DNA of 47,024 nucleotides from an uncultured Porphyromonadaceae bacterium. GTDB taxonomy: Bacteria; Bacteroidota; Bacteroidia; Bacteroidales; Muribaculaceae. Both the position numbers and the translations under genes were made by a program. Numbering within the stretch: position 1 is the stretch's first letter; the number at the start of each line of letters is the position of its first letter. The notes beneath the pieces were generated by a model. That model searched no databases. It saw only the letters and a program-made list of their open reading frames with translations, and had not been told where the DNA came from. Positions 18,194-26,755 of the stretch are shown here, one piece after another. Location of the stretch: NCBI GenBank assembly GCA_947176295.1, contig CAMWQB010000006.1, positions 1 through 47,024 on the forward strand. The letters run 5' to 3'.

Positions 18194-19009
18194 TCAAGTA
18201 AAATCTTTCTTGAATTTGGCGTATGCGTTTGCCAGCCTTGTATGATATCCGCGGGAGGCATACGAGGGACCATTGTAGCCCTTGGCGAAACTGCTCCAGT
18301 TCTTGCTCCGCAAGGCTTCCAGAAGGCCTGAATTACGGATGAATTCGGCGAACATCTCCAGTTGCTCCTGCTCCGAAAGCGACATTCTGCGCACAAAATC
18401 GGCGGGCGAATCGGCGCCGCAACGTTTCCAGTTGAAGCCACCTATCTGGAACATGCCCCAGAACGTTCCGTTGATGGCCGCGATGCTGTCGATTTCCATC
18501 GCCATATCGAGCCTTGCCTGCTGAGCTTTCTGGTAGGAACCATAACGAGCAGTGTTGGGGCGGTTGAAGACCAGGGCATGCGAGCGCGAGTACTTCCCGA
18601 GATTCACGCCCCGGCGGGCTGCCATCTGCCGGAAGACCGAAAGATCGAAATTGATGACAGGCTTGCCTTCGGCATAGAAGCCTCGCTGAGTGGTGCCTGC
18701 TTCGATGCTTACCACTGCCTTGATGGCGGCGGGTTCCACACCCAGCTCCTCGGCCACACGGATGTAGTCGGAGTTGTCGAGGCGGCGCGTCTTTTCGGGG
18801 AGGACGCCCGGGAGATAAGTGGCGTGCATCGTGTCGCCTTCAATGACGATATAGGGGCGTCCGAAGTCGTCCACGCCCGCGCCATATCCTTGTTCATCCG
18901 GGAATGCTATTCCCGAGGCACTCATCTTTGGGGCCGCGGCGGATGCCTGGAGCAAGCCGATCATGGATGCGAGGGCCGGAAGGAAAATAAGGGGCAGAAG
19001 TTTTTTCAT
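18194..19009 (-). CDS. Exported N-acetylmuramidase (DUF3380-like)
   Basis: Predicted protein of 271 residues starting MKKLLPLIFLPALASM, a clear signal peptide; the longer frame upstream adds only a Pro/His-rich stretch and is rejected. Residues from about 85 match the DUF3380 N-acetylmuramidase domain of phage-type endolysins: VSIEAGTTQRGFYAEGKPVI (with the probable catalytic Glu), NGTFWGMFQIGGFNW, and the late FAKGYNGPSYASRGYHTRLA. The enzyme should cut the glycan of peptidoglycan in the periplasm, for remodelling rather than phage release, as no phage genes are near. It is 34 bases upstream of the permease gene. Confidence 0.8.
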   Translation of the reverse strand: MKKLLPLIFLPALASMIGLLQASAAAPKMSASGIAFPDEQGYGAGVDDFGRPYIVIEGDTMHATYLPGVLPEKTRRLDNSDYIRVAEELGVEPAAIKAVVSIEAGTTQRGFYAEGKPVINFDLSVFRQMAARRGVNLGKYSRSHALVFNRPNTARYGSYQKAQQARLDMAMEIDSIAAINGTFWGMFQIGGFNWKRCGADSPADFVRRMSLSEQEQLEMFAEFIRNSGLLEALRSKNWSSFAKGYNGPSYASRGYHTRLANAYAKFKKDFT

Positions 19010-19082
19010 GGGTCGGAACGTGGAAGGATAGAAGGACGGAAAGAGAGGAGAATGGAGAGGCGCATGCAGGCCTGCGCGCACG

Positions 19083-19122
19083 AAAAACCCGTCCGGGGTT
19101 TTTTGGAATGGCCCCGGACGGG
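19083..19122 (-). terminator. Terminator of pepD
   Basis: A perfect 11-base stem (CCCGTCCGGGG / CCCCGGACGGG) with a 13-base loop is followed on the minus strand by five T. It lies 49 bases past the pepD stop codon. Confidence 0.9.
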
Positions 19123-19170
19123 ATAGTCGGGTGCTTATGGAAATTTTATGCAGACGGTGCCTGCCGGGCC

Positions 19171-20631
19171 TCAGGCCTTAAGGTCGGCAACCTTTTCGAG
19201 CGTGCGGGTGAGCTGGCCCCAGAAGCGCTCGACGGCAGGGATATACATCCGCTCGCTGGGAGAGTGTACGCCCTGGAGGGTCGGACCGAAGGAAACCATG
19301 TCGAGGTGAGGATACTTCTCGAGGAAAAGTCCGCACTCGAGACCGGCGTGAATTGCCTTCACGGCAGGCTTGATGCCGTAGAGTTCTTCGTATGCATCGG
19401 AAGCGATATGCATGATGGTAGAATCCATGTTGGGAGCCCAGCCGGGATAGCCATCGCCATGGGTAACGTGAGCGCCTGCGAGCTTGAAGAGAGCTTCGAC
19501 CTGATAAGCGATGTCCCATTTGCGGGATTCGACGGAGGAGCGCTGGCTGGTGGTAACGAGAATTTCGTCCGGAGCGGGCATCTTCACGGATGCGAGGTTG
19601 GTGGAGGTCTCAACGAGGCCTTCGAGCTCGCGGCTCATGGAAATCACGCCGTGAGGAGCGCTGTAAAGTGCTTCGACAAGATGCATGCAGGTGTCGGAGT
19701 CGATGCAGTATTCGGGGCGGTCGATGCTCTCGAGCGTCAGCTCCAGAGTAGGTTCGAGACCCTTGAATTCGTTTTCTACCGCAGCTACATATTTGTTGAA
19801 TTCGGCAACGACTTTCTCCTTGTTGGAAGTGTGCACTCCGAAGAGGACGTGAGCGGCACGAGGGATGGCATTGCGGAGATTGCCACCGTCGATTTCGCAT
19901 AAGCAGATTTCATGCTCGCGGCTGAGGGCGTAGAGATAGCGGGCCACAAGCTTGTTGGCGTTTGCGCGTCCGAGGTGAATGTCGCCGCCGGAATGGCCGC
20001 CGAGCCCCTTGGAGACGTCGAACTTGAAGTAGTGGAAATCTGTGGGCGAGAAGGAGCGCTTGTACTTGAAGGTGCAAGTGGTGTCGACGCCGCCTGCGCA
20101 ACCGATGAAAATTTCGGCATCGTCCTCGGAGTCGAGGTTGAGGAGGATGCTGCCGGCAATCATGCCGTCGCCGAGGTTGTTGGCACCGGTGAGGCCGGTT
20201 TCCTCATCGACAGTGAAGAGAGCTTCCACGGGACCGTGAACGAGGTCCTTATCGACGAGGACAGCGAGGGCGGCAGCCATGCCGATTCCGTTGTCAGCGC
20301 CGAGGGTCGTGCCGTCGGCACGGAGCCAGTCGCCGTCAACGATAGTCTTGATGGGGGAGTTTTCGAAATCGAAACTCTTGTCGTTGCTCTCGCACACCAT
20401 GTCCATGTGCGCCTGCATCACCACGCAGGGAGCCTGCTCCTTGCCGGGAGTTGCGGGTTTGAACATAGCCACGTTGCCGATGGCGTCGGTCTTCACCTCG
20501 ATGCCGTGCTCGGCGGCGAAGTCAAGGAGGAACTTACGGATTTTCTCCTCCTTCTTGGAGGGACGGGGCACCTGATTGATCTGGTCGAAAATCGAGAAGA
20601 CAAGTGCGGGCTTGAGGTCTTTGATTGTCAT
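19171..20631 (-). CDS. pepD: Aminoacyl-histidine dipeptidase PepD
   Basis: Predicted protein of 486 residues, the typical length for this M20-family cytosolic dipeptidase, which splits Xaa-His and other dipeptides. Metal ligands and catalytic residues are in place: HMD at 75-77, GADNG at 111-115, and the DEETG stretch at 143-147. The C-terminal HAGLECGLF and GPTLQGVHSPSER are also family features. No signal peptide is seen. It is transcribed away from the small membrane protein gene, with 184 bases of AT-rich divergent spacer between them, and ends at a strong terminator. Confidence 0.95.
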   Translation of the reverse strand: MTIKDLKPALVFSIFDQINQVPRPSKKEEKIRKFLLDFAAEHGIEVKTDAIGNVAMFKPATPGKEQAPCVVMQAHMDMVCESNDKSFDFENSPIKTIVDGDWLRADGTTLGADNGIGMAAALAVLVDKDLVHGPVEALFTVDEETGLTGANNLGDGMIAGSILLNLDSEDDAEIFIGCAGGVDTTCTFKYKRSFSPTDFHYFKFDVSKGLGGHSGGDIHLGRANANKLVARYLYALSREHEICLCEIDGGNLRNAIPRAAHVLFGVHTSNKEKVVAEFNKYVAAVENEFKGLEPTLELTLESIDRPEYCIDSDTCMHLVEALYSAPHGVISMSRELEGLVETSTNLASVKMPAPDEILVTTSQRSSVESRKWDIAYQVEALFKLAGAHVTHGDGYPGWAPNMDSTIMHIASDAYEELYGIKPAVKAIHAGLECGLFLEKYPHLDMVSFGPTLQGVHSPSERMYIPAVERFWGQLTRTLEKVADLKA

Positions 20632-20782
20632 ATCGCTAATTTGTCTTAAATATTTCCTTTTGACGGGTTGTGTGGGGATTAATAAAGATTGAGTAAAGAG
20701 AAAAGATGTTAAATTGCATGCTTTTCGCCCTCTAAATTACAAAATAAATTTTAGATGAGGAAAAAAATCGCATTTTCTTTCC

Positions 20783-20790
20783 TATATTTG
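20783..20790 (+). promoter_or_regulatory. -7 promoter box (TATATTTG)
   Basis: A perfect TAnnTTTG box in the divergent pepD spacer, 25 bases before ATG 20816. No TTTG occurs 19-20 bases upstream, so only half the consensus is met. Confidence 0.45.
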
Positions 20791-20815
20791 CGGTGCAAAA
20801 CACCCCCGCCCGGCC

Positions 20816-20992
20816 ATGAAGACTCTCCTGCTCTCCATTCTCCTCCTCCTCGCAGCCGTGGTGCTTCTGGGCGTGAAGGTGTTTTTTGTCAAAGGCGGGA
20901 GCTTCCCCAAGGCCCACGCCCACGACATAATGAACAAACGTGCAAAAAACAATTCACACACACATCCATATACCAATCAAGGTAATGACTAA
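20816..20992 (+). CDS. 58-residue single-helix membrane protein
   Basis: A short frame starting MKTLLLSILLLLAAVVLLGV: one transmembrane helix (about 2-22), then VFFVKGGSFPKAH and a polar, His/Asn-rich tail. Small Bacteroidetes proteins with a helix followed by VxxVKGGxFPxxH are, as I recall, widespread, which argues that this is a real gene; those I remember end in a Cys-containing segment that is absent here. Its stop overlaps the start of the OmpH-like gene (ATGACTAA), suggesting coupled translation. A -7 promoter box precedes it. A longer frame in another phase over the same bases has poor composition. The function is unknown. Confidence 0.65.
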   Translation: MKTLLLSILLLLAAVVLLGVKVFFVKGGSFPKAHAHDIMNKRAKNNSHTHPYTNQGND

Positions 20993-21578
20993 ATCATCCA
21001 TCACAGCCAAAGCCCTTCTGGCAGCTCTCGCTCTTGGAGCAGTGGCTTGCAGCAAGCCGGCCGCCGACAACGGTCCCGCCGCTTCCGCAGCTGCATCGGG
21101 CGAAAACGCCGCTCAGACCATCAACATCCGCTACATCGACTATGATTCGCTCCTGAGCCAGTACACCCTCGCACAGGAAATCGCAGCATCGTCACAGAAG
21201 CTCATGGTACAGTATCAGCAGCAGGAACGCCAGAAGCAGCAGGAAATCCAGACGCTCGGCGCCGAAATCGAACGCAAGCAGCAGAACAACATATATCTCT
21301 CGCAGCAGTCCTTCGAATCGGACGTGAACAACTTCAACAAGAAGCAGAACGAGGCAGCCCGCTTCCTGAGCGCCCAACAGGCAAAGATCAACAATGAAAT
21401 CTCCATCCAGCAGCGCCGCCTCACCGATTCCATAAACAACTTCATCGCCGACTACAACGCCACCCGCGGCTACGATGCTATCCTCTTCCGCGAAAGCGGC
21501 GTGTTCTTCAATCCGGCTCTCAACATTACTGAAGAAATCGTGAAGGGCCTCAACGAGCGCTACACTCCTGCCAAGTAA
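20985..21578 (+). CDS. OmpH/Skp-like periplasmic chaperone, probable lipoprotein
   Basis: Predicted protein of 197 residues from ATG 20985. The N-terminus is a signal peptide with a possible lipobox (GAVAC). After a Ala-rich linker the protein reads INIRYIDYDSLLSQY, like the start of OmpH/Skp proteins, followed by a long Gln-rich coiled coil (about 65-145) and the late NFIADYNATRGYDAILF, also typical. Skp-type proteins hold unfolded outer-membrane proteins in the periplasm. An anchored form with a Cys would be less usual. It is translationally coupled to the small membrane protein gene upstream and is followed by a terminator. Confidence 0.8.
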   Translation: MTKSSITAKALLAALALGAVACSKPAADNGPAASAAASGENAAQTINIRYIDYDSLLSQYTLAQEIAASSQKLMVQYQQQERQKQQEIQTLGAEIERKQQNNIYLSQQSFESDVNNFNKKQNEAARFLSAQQAKINNEISIQQRRLTDSINNFIADYNATRGYDAILFRESGVFFNPALNITEEIVKGLNERYTPAK

Positions 21579-21641
21579 TTGATCCACAAAGACGCGTCCG
21601 GGCTCTCCGGAGCCTGACGTATCCCCTCCACCACCTCACAT

Positions 21642-21704
21642 CGGAGCAATCTGAGAGTTCGGCCCCGTTCAAAGGCCCGACACCTCCGCTTGCTCCGCTT
21701 TTTT
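21642..21704 (+). terminator. Terminator after the OmpH-like gene
   Basis: An outer stem CGGAGCAA / TTGCTCCG encloses an imperfect inner hairpin and is followed by C and six T. A smaller hairpin (GGCTC TCCG GAGCC) lies just before it at 21601-21614. Confidence 0.75.
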
Positions 21705-21716
21705 ATTCTATTCCAC

Positions 21717-22502
21717 ATGATTATGGACAGAATACTCATCATTGGCGCCGGGGCCATGGGGTCCGCGATTGCACGCGGACTTGCACGCACAGGCGTGGCA
21801 ACGGGAATATACAACCGCTCCGCGCAGCGGCTCAAGGCTTTGGACGATGTGGAAGGGCTGCAAAGATTTTCCGACCTCGGAAAGGCTGTCGAAGAAATGA
21901 TGCCCGACCTCGTCATCGTGGCTCTCCCCGCCGAGGCAAGCCGCCGCACGATAGAATCGCTGTCGAAAATATCGGGACCGGGAAAGGCCTGCGCGGCAAC
22001 GCTCTCGCCCATGATTTCGCTTGCCGACATGCAGGCAATGATACCCGGGCGGAACGTTGCACGCATCATGCCCAACATAGGCATAACCAAAGGAGAGTCC
22101 ATGACCTTCATCTGCGCCGCCGGACCGTCCGGCGAGAAAGCTGGCGAGAAAATCGCCGCCCTGTTCAGGACCATGGGCGATGCCGTGCTGATTCCCGAGC
22201 ACGAGATGGGCGCCGTTACGGCCCTCGCTTCCTGCGGCACGGCTTACGCGCTGCGATACATCCGCGCATGCATGCAGGCCGGTGTGCAGATGGGCCTCGA
22301 AGCTCCGGACGCATGCCGCTACACGCTGCAGACCCTTCGCGGGGCGTGCGCCCTGCTCGCCGACGGGAACTCTCATCCCGAAGCCGAGATAGACAAGGTG
22401 TGTACTCCCGGCGGCCTCACCATTCGAGGCGTCAACGCCCTCGACCGCGGAGGCTTCTCGGCTGCAACAATAGGCGCAATACTCGAATCCTTCAAATCAT
22501 GA
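21717..22502 (+). CDS. proC: Pyrroline-5-carboxylate reductase
   Basis: Predicted protein of 261 residues. ProC reduces pyrroline-5-carboxylate to proline with NAD(P)H, the last step of proline synthesis. The Rossmann motif IIGAGAMGSAIARGL is at the N-terminus, RIMPNIG in the middle, and the C-terminal family signature includes TPGGLTIRGVNALDRGGF. ATG 21717 (MIMDRIL) or ATG 21723 (MDRIL) may be the start; frames further upstream run into the terminator. Its stop overlaps the SSB gene start (ATGA). Confidence 0.92.
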   Translation: MIMDRILIIGAGAMGSAIARGLARTGVATGIYNRSAQRLKALDDVEGLQRFSDLGKAVEEMMPDLVIVALPAEASRRTIESLSKISGPGKACAATLSPMISLADMQAMIPGRNVARIMPNIGITKGESMTFICAAGPSGEKAGEKIAALFRTMGDAVLIPEHEMGAVTALASCGTAYALRYIRACMQAGVQMGLEAPDACRYTLQTLRGACALLADGNSHPEAEIDKVCTPGGLTIRGVNALDRGGFSAATIGAILESFKS

Positions 22503-22813
22503 ACAAGGCAATCCTAATGGGCATTGCGGGGCGCGACCCGCGCATGAAGATGGTGGGCACAACTCCCGTTGCGGAGTTTTCACTGGCCACCTCCGAACGC
22601 ACTCCCTCGGGAGGCGAGAAAACCGAATGGCACAATATCGTAATGTGGGGCCCGTCGGCAGAATTTGCTGAGAAATATATCCGCAAAGGCTCGCGCCTGC
22701 TGGTCGAAGGAAAAATCCGTACACGGCGATGGGAGGATGCCACAGCCATAAGCCGCAACATCACGGAAATATACGTCGATTCATTCGAACTTCTCCCCGG
22801 CAGAAACGCATAG
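22499..22813 (+). CDS. ssb: Short single-stranded DNA-binding protein without acidic tail
   Basis: Predicted protein of 104 residues with a full OB fold: NKAILMGIAGRDPRMK, then VAEFSLATSE, EWHNIVMWG and GSRLLVEGKIRTRRWED. It ends at LPGRNA shortly after the last strand. Normal bacterial SSBs carry a Gly/Pro-rich linker and an acidic tip ending in Phe that recruits repair proteins; both are absent. This could be a secondary SSB for a special process, with the main SSB elsewhere. The start overlaps the proC stop by four bases. Confidence 0.88.
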   Translation: MNKAILMGIAGRDPRMKMVGTTPVAEFSLATSERTPSGGEKTEWHNIVMWGPSAEFAEKYIRKGSRLLVEGKIRTRRWEDATAISRNITEIYVDSFELLPGRNA

Positions 22814-22863
22814 TGAGCCTATTTTTTTCGGGCTCTATATGCTCTTTTTATCAAAATTATTTG

Positions 22864-22871
22864 TAAATTTG
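22864..22871 (+). promoter_or_regulatory. -7 promoter box (TAAATTTG) of lplA-gcv unit
   Basis: A perfect TAnnTTTG box ends 7 bases before the lplA ATG; T-rich DNA lies at the -33 position without an exact TTTG. It would give a leader of only a few bases. It is the only promoter-like site I see ahead of the whole lplA-to-ridA run. Confidence 0.5.
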
Positions 22872-22878
22872 GGGCGGA

Positions 22879-23844
22879 ATGATTTACCTCGCCCTGCCTC
22901 AGTCGGACGCACCCCGTCGGGTGCCCTTCTTCCTTGCTGTGGAAGAATGGGCCGCACGTTCGTTGCCGCCTGAGGATTTTTTCTTTATATGGCAGCAGGG
23001 TGGCCCGACAATCATATGCGGCCGCAATCAATGCATTCCGGCTGAAGTAGATCTCGAGCGCGCATGCACGCTCGGGGTGGATGTTGTGAGGCGTCGCAGC
23101 GGCGGGGGCGCTGTCGTTGCCGATGAGAACAATCTGATGCTGAGTTGTGTGCGCCCGCGCAACGGACGCCCGGTGGCCGAGCTCTTTGCGGAGTGGTCGG
23201 CAACTCTTGCTTCGGCCCTGCGCAAAGCCGGCCTCGATGCCCGGGCAAGCGGACGGAACGACATATGCATAGGCAGCCGAAAAGTGAGCGGAGGTGCCTT
23301 CTACGCGCTCCCCGACCGGGCCATCGCACACTCTACCCTTCTCTATCGCCGCCCGTCGGCCAAGCTACTTTCCCTGCTCACACCCTCGCGGGCCAAACTC
23401 GAATCCAAGGGCGTGAAATCCGTCGAAGCCCGCATCGGTTCGCTCTGCGACGAAGGCTACGCCGCTGACATGGACAACCTCCGGCGCGCTCTGCGCGAAT
23501 GCATCTGCTCCGCCACGATAGAAATATCGCCCGACAACATCCGCGAAATCGAAGCTATCGAGCAACGCTACTATGCCCCCGACTTCCTAAAGCTCTCGAA
23601 CGCGCCCCAAAATTGGAAGACCATCCACCTTCCGGGCACGGGGACTGTGGCGGGAGCGTATTCCACAGGCCATGTATCGTTCGCAGGCGATTTCCTCAAC
23701 TGCGGCGATGTGGACAGTCTTGCCCGCTCGCTCGAAAAGCTACCGCGGCCTTGGCTCCGCGAGCATCTCGAGGCCCTCAAGCCGGAGGATACAATTCCCG
23801 GCATGGATGCCGACACTCTTCTCTCCCTGTTTCCGAATCCTTAA
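22879..23844 (+). CDS. lplA: Lipoate-protein ligase A
   Basis: Predicted protein of 321 residues. LplA activates free lipoate with ATP and attaches it to a Lys of carrier domains such as GcvH. The adenylate-binding motif RRRSGGGAVVADENN (about 74-88), the GRNDICIGSRKVSGGAF stretch (about 130-146) and a smaller C-terminal domain are present, as in the E. coli enzyme. It lies 39 bases before gcvT, so ligase and its likely substrate GcvH are made together. It implies the use of scavenged lipoate; no lipA or lipB is in the window. Confidence 0.92.
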   Translation: MIYLALPQSDAPRRVPFFLAVEEWAARSLPPEDFFFIWQQGGPTIICGRNQCIPAEVDLERACTLGVDVVRRRSGGGAVVADENNLMLSCVRPRNGRPVAELFAEWSATLASALRKAGLDARASGRNDICIGSRKVSGGAFYALPDRAIAHSTLLYRRPSAKLLSLLTPSRAKLESKGVKSVEARIGSLCDEGYAADMDNLRRALRECICSATIEISPDNIREIEAIEQRYYAPDFLKLSNAPQNWKTIHLPGTGTVAGAYSTGHVSFAGDFLNCGDVDSLARSLEKLPRPWLREHLEALKPEDTIPGMDADTLLSLFPNP

Positions 23845-23883
23845 AACAACATCTATACCTCCAATCCTATCACACACGCAACG

Positions 23884-24996
23884 ATGGAAAACCCCGAAAT
23901 CAAAAAAACTTGTCTCCACGAGCGCCACACGGCTCTCGGCGCAAAGATGGCTCCCTTCGCGGGCTTCGATATGCCTATCGAGTATGAAGGCCTCGATGCC
24001 GAACACCAGGCCGTGCGCAATTCCGTGGGCGTTTTCGACGTGAGCCACATGGGCGAAATCATAGTCGAAGGCCCGGATGCCGAGCGTTTCGTCAATCATA
24101 TCTTCACGAACGACGTGTCCGCCATCCCTGCGGGCCACATCCTCTATGGCATGATGACATATGCCGACGGCGGCACGGTCGACGACCTCCTCGTCTACAA
24201 AGTTGCCGACGACTGCTATCTCCTGGTCATCAATGCTGCGAATATCGACAAGGACGTCGAGTGGATCGTCGATGCCGCTGACGGATATGACGTGGCCATC
24301 ACCGACCTCTGCGAGGCCTACGGCGAGCTTGCCGTGCAGGGCCCCGATGCCGAGCGCATTCTTTCGGAGGTTACGGGCGTGGACCTTTCGCTGATGGGAT
24401 TCTACACCTTCGAGCTTTTCGACGGCGAGGATGCTTCGCTGCCCGTGGTGATAAGCCGCACGGGATATACCGGCGAAGACGGTTTCGAGATATACGACAC
24501 CAACGAGCGCATTGTCGAGCTCTGGGATGCGCTGATGGAATCGGGCGTGAAACCATGTGGCCTCGGCTGCCGCGACACTCTCCGTTTCGAAGCCGGACTT
24601 CCCCTCTACGGCGACGAACTCACTGCCGAAATATCGCCTATGGAAAGCGGCCTCGGCATGTTTGTGAAACTCGACAAGCCCGAAGGCTTCATCGGCTCCG
24701 AGGCCCTCAAGGCTCAGAAGGCCGAAGGCGTGCGCAAAAAGGTCGTGGGCCTCGAAATCGACTCTCCCGCCACGGCGCGCCACGGCTTTGAAGTGCTCAA
24801 TGCCGAAGGCGAGAAAATCGGAGAAATCACCACCGGCTACCGCTCCCTCACTCTCGGGCGCAATCTCGCCATGGCTCTCATAGATGCGAAATACGCTGCC
24901 CTCGACACACCAGTGCAGGTGCGCATCCGCAAGAAATTGGCACCCGCTCGCGTTGTCAAGAAGCGCTTCTACACCACCCGCTACAAGAAAAACTGA
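23884..24996 (+). CDS. gcvT: Aminomethyltransferase, glycine cleavage T protein
   Basis: Predicted protein of 370 residues. GcvT moves the methylene group from the aminomethyl-lipoyl arm of GcvH to tetrahydrofolate and releases ammonia. Family features are plain: LGAKMAPFAGFDMPIEYEG near the start, FDVSHMGEI, the folate-site region ISRTGYTGEDGFEIY, the LGCRDTLRFEAGLPLYGDEL motif, and the late LGRNLAMALID. It starts the gcvT-H-PA-PB-lpdA run. No glycine riboswitch-like structure is apparent in the 39-base gap before it. Confidence 0.95.
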   Translation: MENPEIKKTCLHERHTALGAKMAPFAGFDMPIEYEGLDAEHQAVRNSVGVFDVSHMGEIIVEGPDAERFVNHIFTNDVSAIPAGHILYGMMTYADGGTVDDLLVYKVADDCYLLVINAANIDKDVEWIVDAADGYDVAITDLCEAYGELAVQGPDAERILSEVTGVDLSLMGFYTFELFDGEDASLPVVISRTGYTGEDGFEIYDTNERIVELWDALMESGVKPCGLGCRDTLRFEAGLPLYGDELTAEISPMESGLGMFVKLDKPEGFIGSEALKAQKAEGVRKKVVGLEIDSPATARHGFEVLNAEGEKIGEITTGYRSLTLGRNLAMALIDAKYAALDTPVQVRIRKKLAPARVVKKRFYTTRYKKN

Positions 24997-25044
24997 TTCT
25001 CTCAAAAATAAATAATCAAACTATACATCTCACATTTCACTGCT

Positions 25045-25404
25045 ATGATCAAGTATCTCCCCACACACGAATACATCCGCATCGAAGGAAACGAAGGCTA
25101 TATCGGCATCACCGCGTATGCAGCTAAGGAACTCGGCGTCGTTACCTACGTCGACATGCCCGAAGAAGGCGACGAGCTCACCGCCGGAGAAGAATTCGGA
25201 GCAATCGAAAGCCGCAAGGCTGCCAGCGACCTCTTCTCGCCCGTCTCGGGCGAGGTCCTCGCCGTGAACGAGGCTCTCGAGGAAGATCCTACCCTCATCA
25301 ATGCCGACCCCATGACCAACTGGATTGTGAAGGTGAGCATCGCTGACCACTCCGAGCTCGACGCCCTCATGGACGAAGCCGCCTACGAAGCTTCCATCAA
25401 ATAA
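25045..25404 (+). CDS. gcvH: Glycine cleavage H protein (lipoyl carrier)
   Basis: Predicted protein of 119 residues, a little shorter than the usual 125-130. GcvH carries the aminomethyl group on a lipoyl arm between the P, T and L proteins. The lipoylated residue should be Lys 58 in GAIESRKAASDLFSPVSGEV; the common form has Val where Arg 57 stands. The start THEYIRIEGNEGYIGIT is typical. It is a direct client of the LplA encoded at the head of the unit. Confidence 0.95.
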   Translation: MIKYLPTHEYIRIEGNEGYIGITAYAAKELGVVTYVDMPEEGDELTAGEEFGAIESRKAASDLFSPVSGEVLAVNEALEEDPTLINADPMTNWIVKVSIADHSELDALMDEAAYEASIK

Positions 25405-25420
25405 ATCCGGATACCCCGAC

Positions 25421-26755
25421 ATGAATCCATATCTTCCTCACACGCCCGAAGACATAGCATCCATGCTCGGACGCTGCGGAGCAGCATCGCTCGACGAGCT
25501 GTTTTCCGACGTACCCGCGCAACTGCGTCTCGGGAAGGGCGGCTACGCCCTTGGCGCTCCCATGGCCGAGGCGGAGGTGAACCGATACTTCCGCAGTCTC
25601 GGGAAAAAGAACCTCGAGACGGCCTGCTTTGCCGGCGCAGGCTTCTACAGCCACTATTGCCCGGCAGCTGTCGAAGCCATCACCTCGCGCTCCGAATTCT
25701 ATACGGCATATACACCCTACCAGCCCGAAATATCGCAGGGCACGCTCCAGTATATCTTCGAGTATCAGTCGATGATAGCGTCGCTCACAGGGATGGACGT
25801 GGCAAACGCATCGATGTACGACGGCGCGACCGCTACTGCCGAGGCCATGATGATGGCTGTGGCAGCGTCAAAAAAACGCCGTCGCGTGCTTGTCAGCGCC
25901 ACCCTTCTGCCGGCAGTGAGCCAAGTTCTCGCTACATACGCCGAGGGGCAGGACATTATACTCGAAACAGTGAGCGACCACAACGGAGCCACCGACCGCA
26001 AGGCCCTGAGCGAGCAGCTTGGCGCCGGCGACGTGGCTGCCGTGATTGTGGCCACGCCTAACCGCTTCGGCATTCTCGAAGACTTCGAAGGCCTCGCCGA
26101 AGAGGTGCATGCCGCCAAAGCGCTCCTTATCATCAACACCCACGCCTCCACGCTCGGAGTGCTCCGCAGCCAGGGAGAATGGGGTGCCGACATCGCATGT
26201 GGCGAAGCTCAGAGCCTCGGAATACCTCTGAACTACGGAGGTCCCGGCCTCGGATACCTCGCATGCCGCCAGAGCCTCATGCGCAAGATGCCGGGCCGAA
26301 TTGTCGGAGCCACCACCGATGACGACGGGCAGCGCGTGTTTGTGCTCACCCTTCAGGCCCGCGAGCAACACATCCGCCGCCACAAGGCCACTTCAAACAT
26401 CTGCTCCAATCAGGGCCTGATGACCCTTCATGCCGCCGTATACCTCTCGCTCCTCGGCCCGGAAGGCCTGCGGGAAGTGAACGAGACAAGCGCCTCAATT
26501 GCGCATGACCTCGTTGCACGCCTTACTGCAGGCGGGAAACTCCGCGAAAAGTTTGCCGGCCGGGAGTGGCTCAACGAATGTGTCCTCGAGATCGTGGACG
26601 AAGGCCTTACTCCCCGACGCATCCTCGATGCCTGCCTCGAACGGGGAATACTTGCAGGCAAAATCATCGGCGAAAAAGAAATCATGGTCTGCGCCACCGA
26701 GACGTGCACGCCCGAAGACGTGAAACAATACGTAGAAGCCGTGGAAGCCTTATGA
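25421..26755 (+). CDS. gcvPA: Glycine decarboxylase subunit 1
   Basis: Predicted protein of 444 residues. It corresponds to the N-terminal half of the single-chain P protein. It starts YLPHTPEDIASMLGRCG and contains GAGFYSHYCPAAVEAI, TPYQPEISQGTLQYIFEYQS and GPGLGYLACRQSLMRKMPGR, all typical of the PA subunit. With GcvPB it forms the PLP-dependent enzyme that decarboxylates glycine and passes the methylamine group to GcvH. The stop overlaps the gcvPB start (ATGA), so the two subunits are probably made in equal amounts. Confidence 0.95.
   Translation: MNPYLPHTPEDIASMLGRCGAASLDELFSDVPAQLRLGKGGYALGAPMAEAEVNRYFRSLGKKNLETACFAGAGFYSHYCPAAVEAITSRSEFYTAYTPYQPEISQGTLQYIFEYQSMIASLTGMDVANASMYDGATATAEAMMMAVAASKKRRRVLVSATLLPAVSQVLATYAEGQDIILETVSDHNGATDRKALSEQLGAGDVAAVIVATPNRFGILEDFEGLAEEVHAAKALLIINTHASTLGVLRSQGEWGADIACGEAQSLGIPLNYGGPGLGYLACRQSLMRKMPGRIVGATTDDDGQRVFVLTLQAREQHIRRHKATSNICSNQGLMTLHAAVYLSLLGPEGLREVNETSASIAHDLVARLTAGGKLREKFAGREWLNECVLEIVDEGLTPRRILDACLERGILAGKIIGEKEIMVCATETCTPEDVKQYVEAVEAL

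Noticed and set aside
22817-22842. Hairpin GAGCC / GGCTC after the SSB gene
   Set aside because: The T run lies in the loop rather than after the stem, so it does not fit a normal terminator.
23845-23883. Possible glycine riboswitch before gcvT
   Set aside because: Only 39 bases separate lplA and gcvT, too few for the aptamer, and the lplA leader is even shorter.
23740-25005. Open frame of 421 codons on the minus strand
   Set aside because: Antisense to gcvT, whose motifs are complete. The product shows no recognisable domain.
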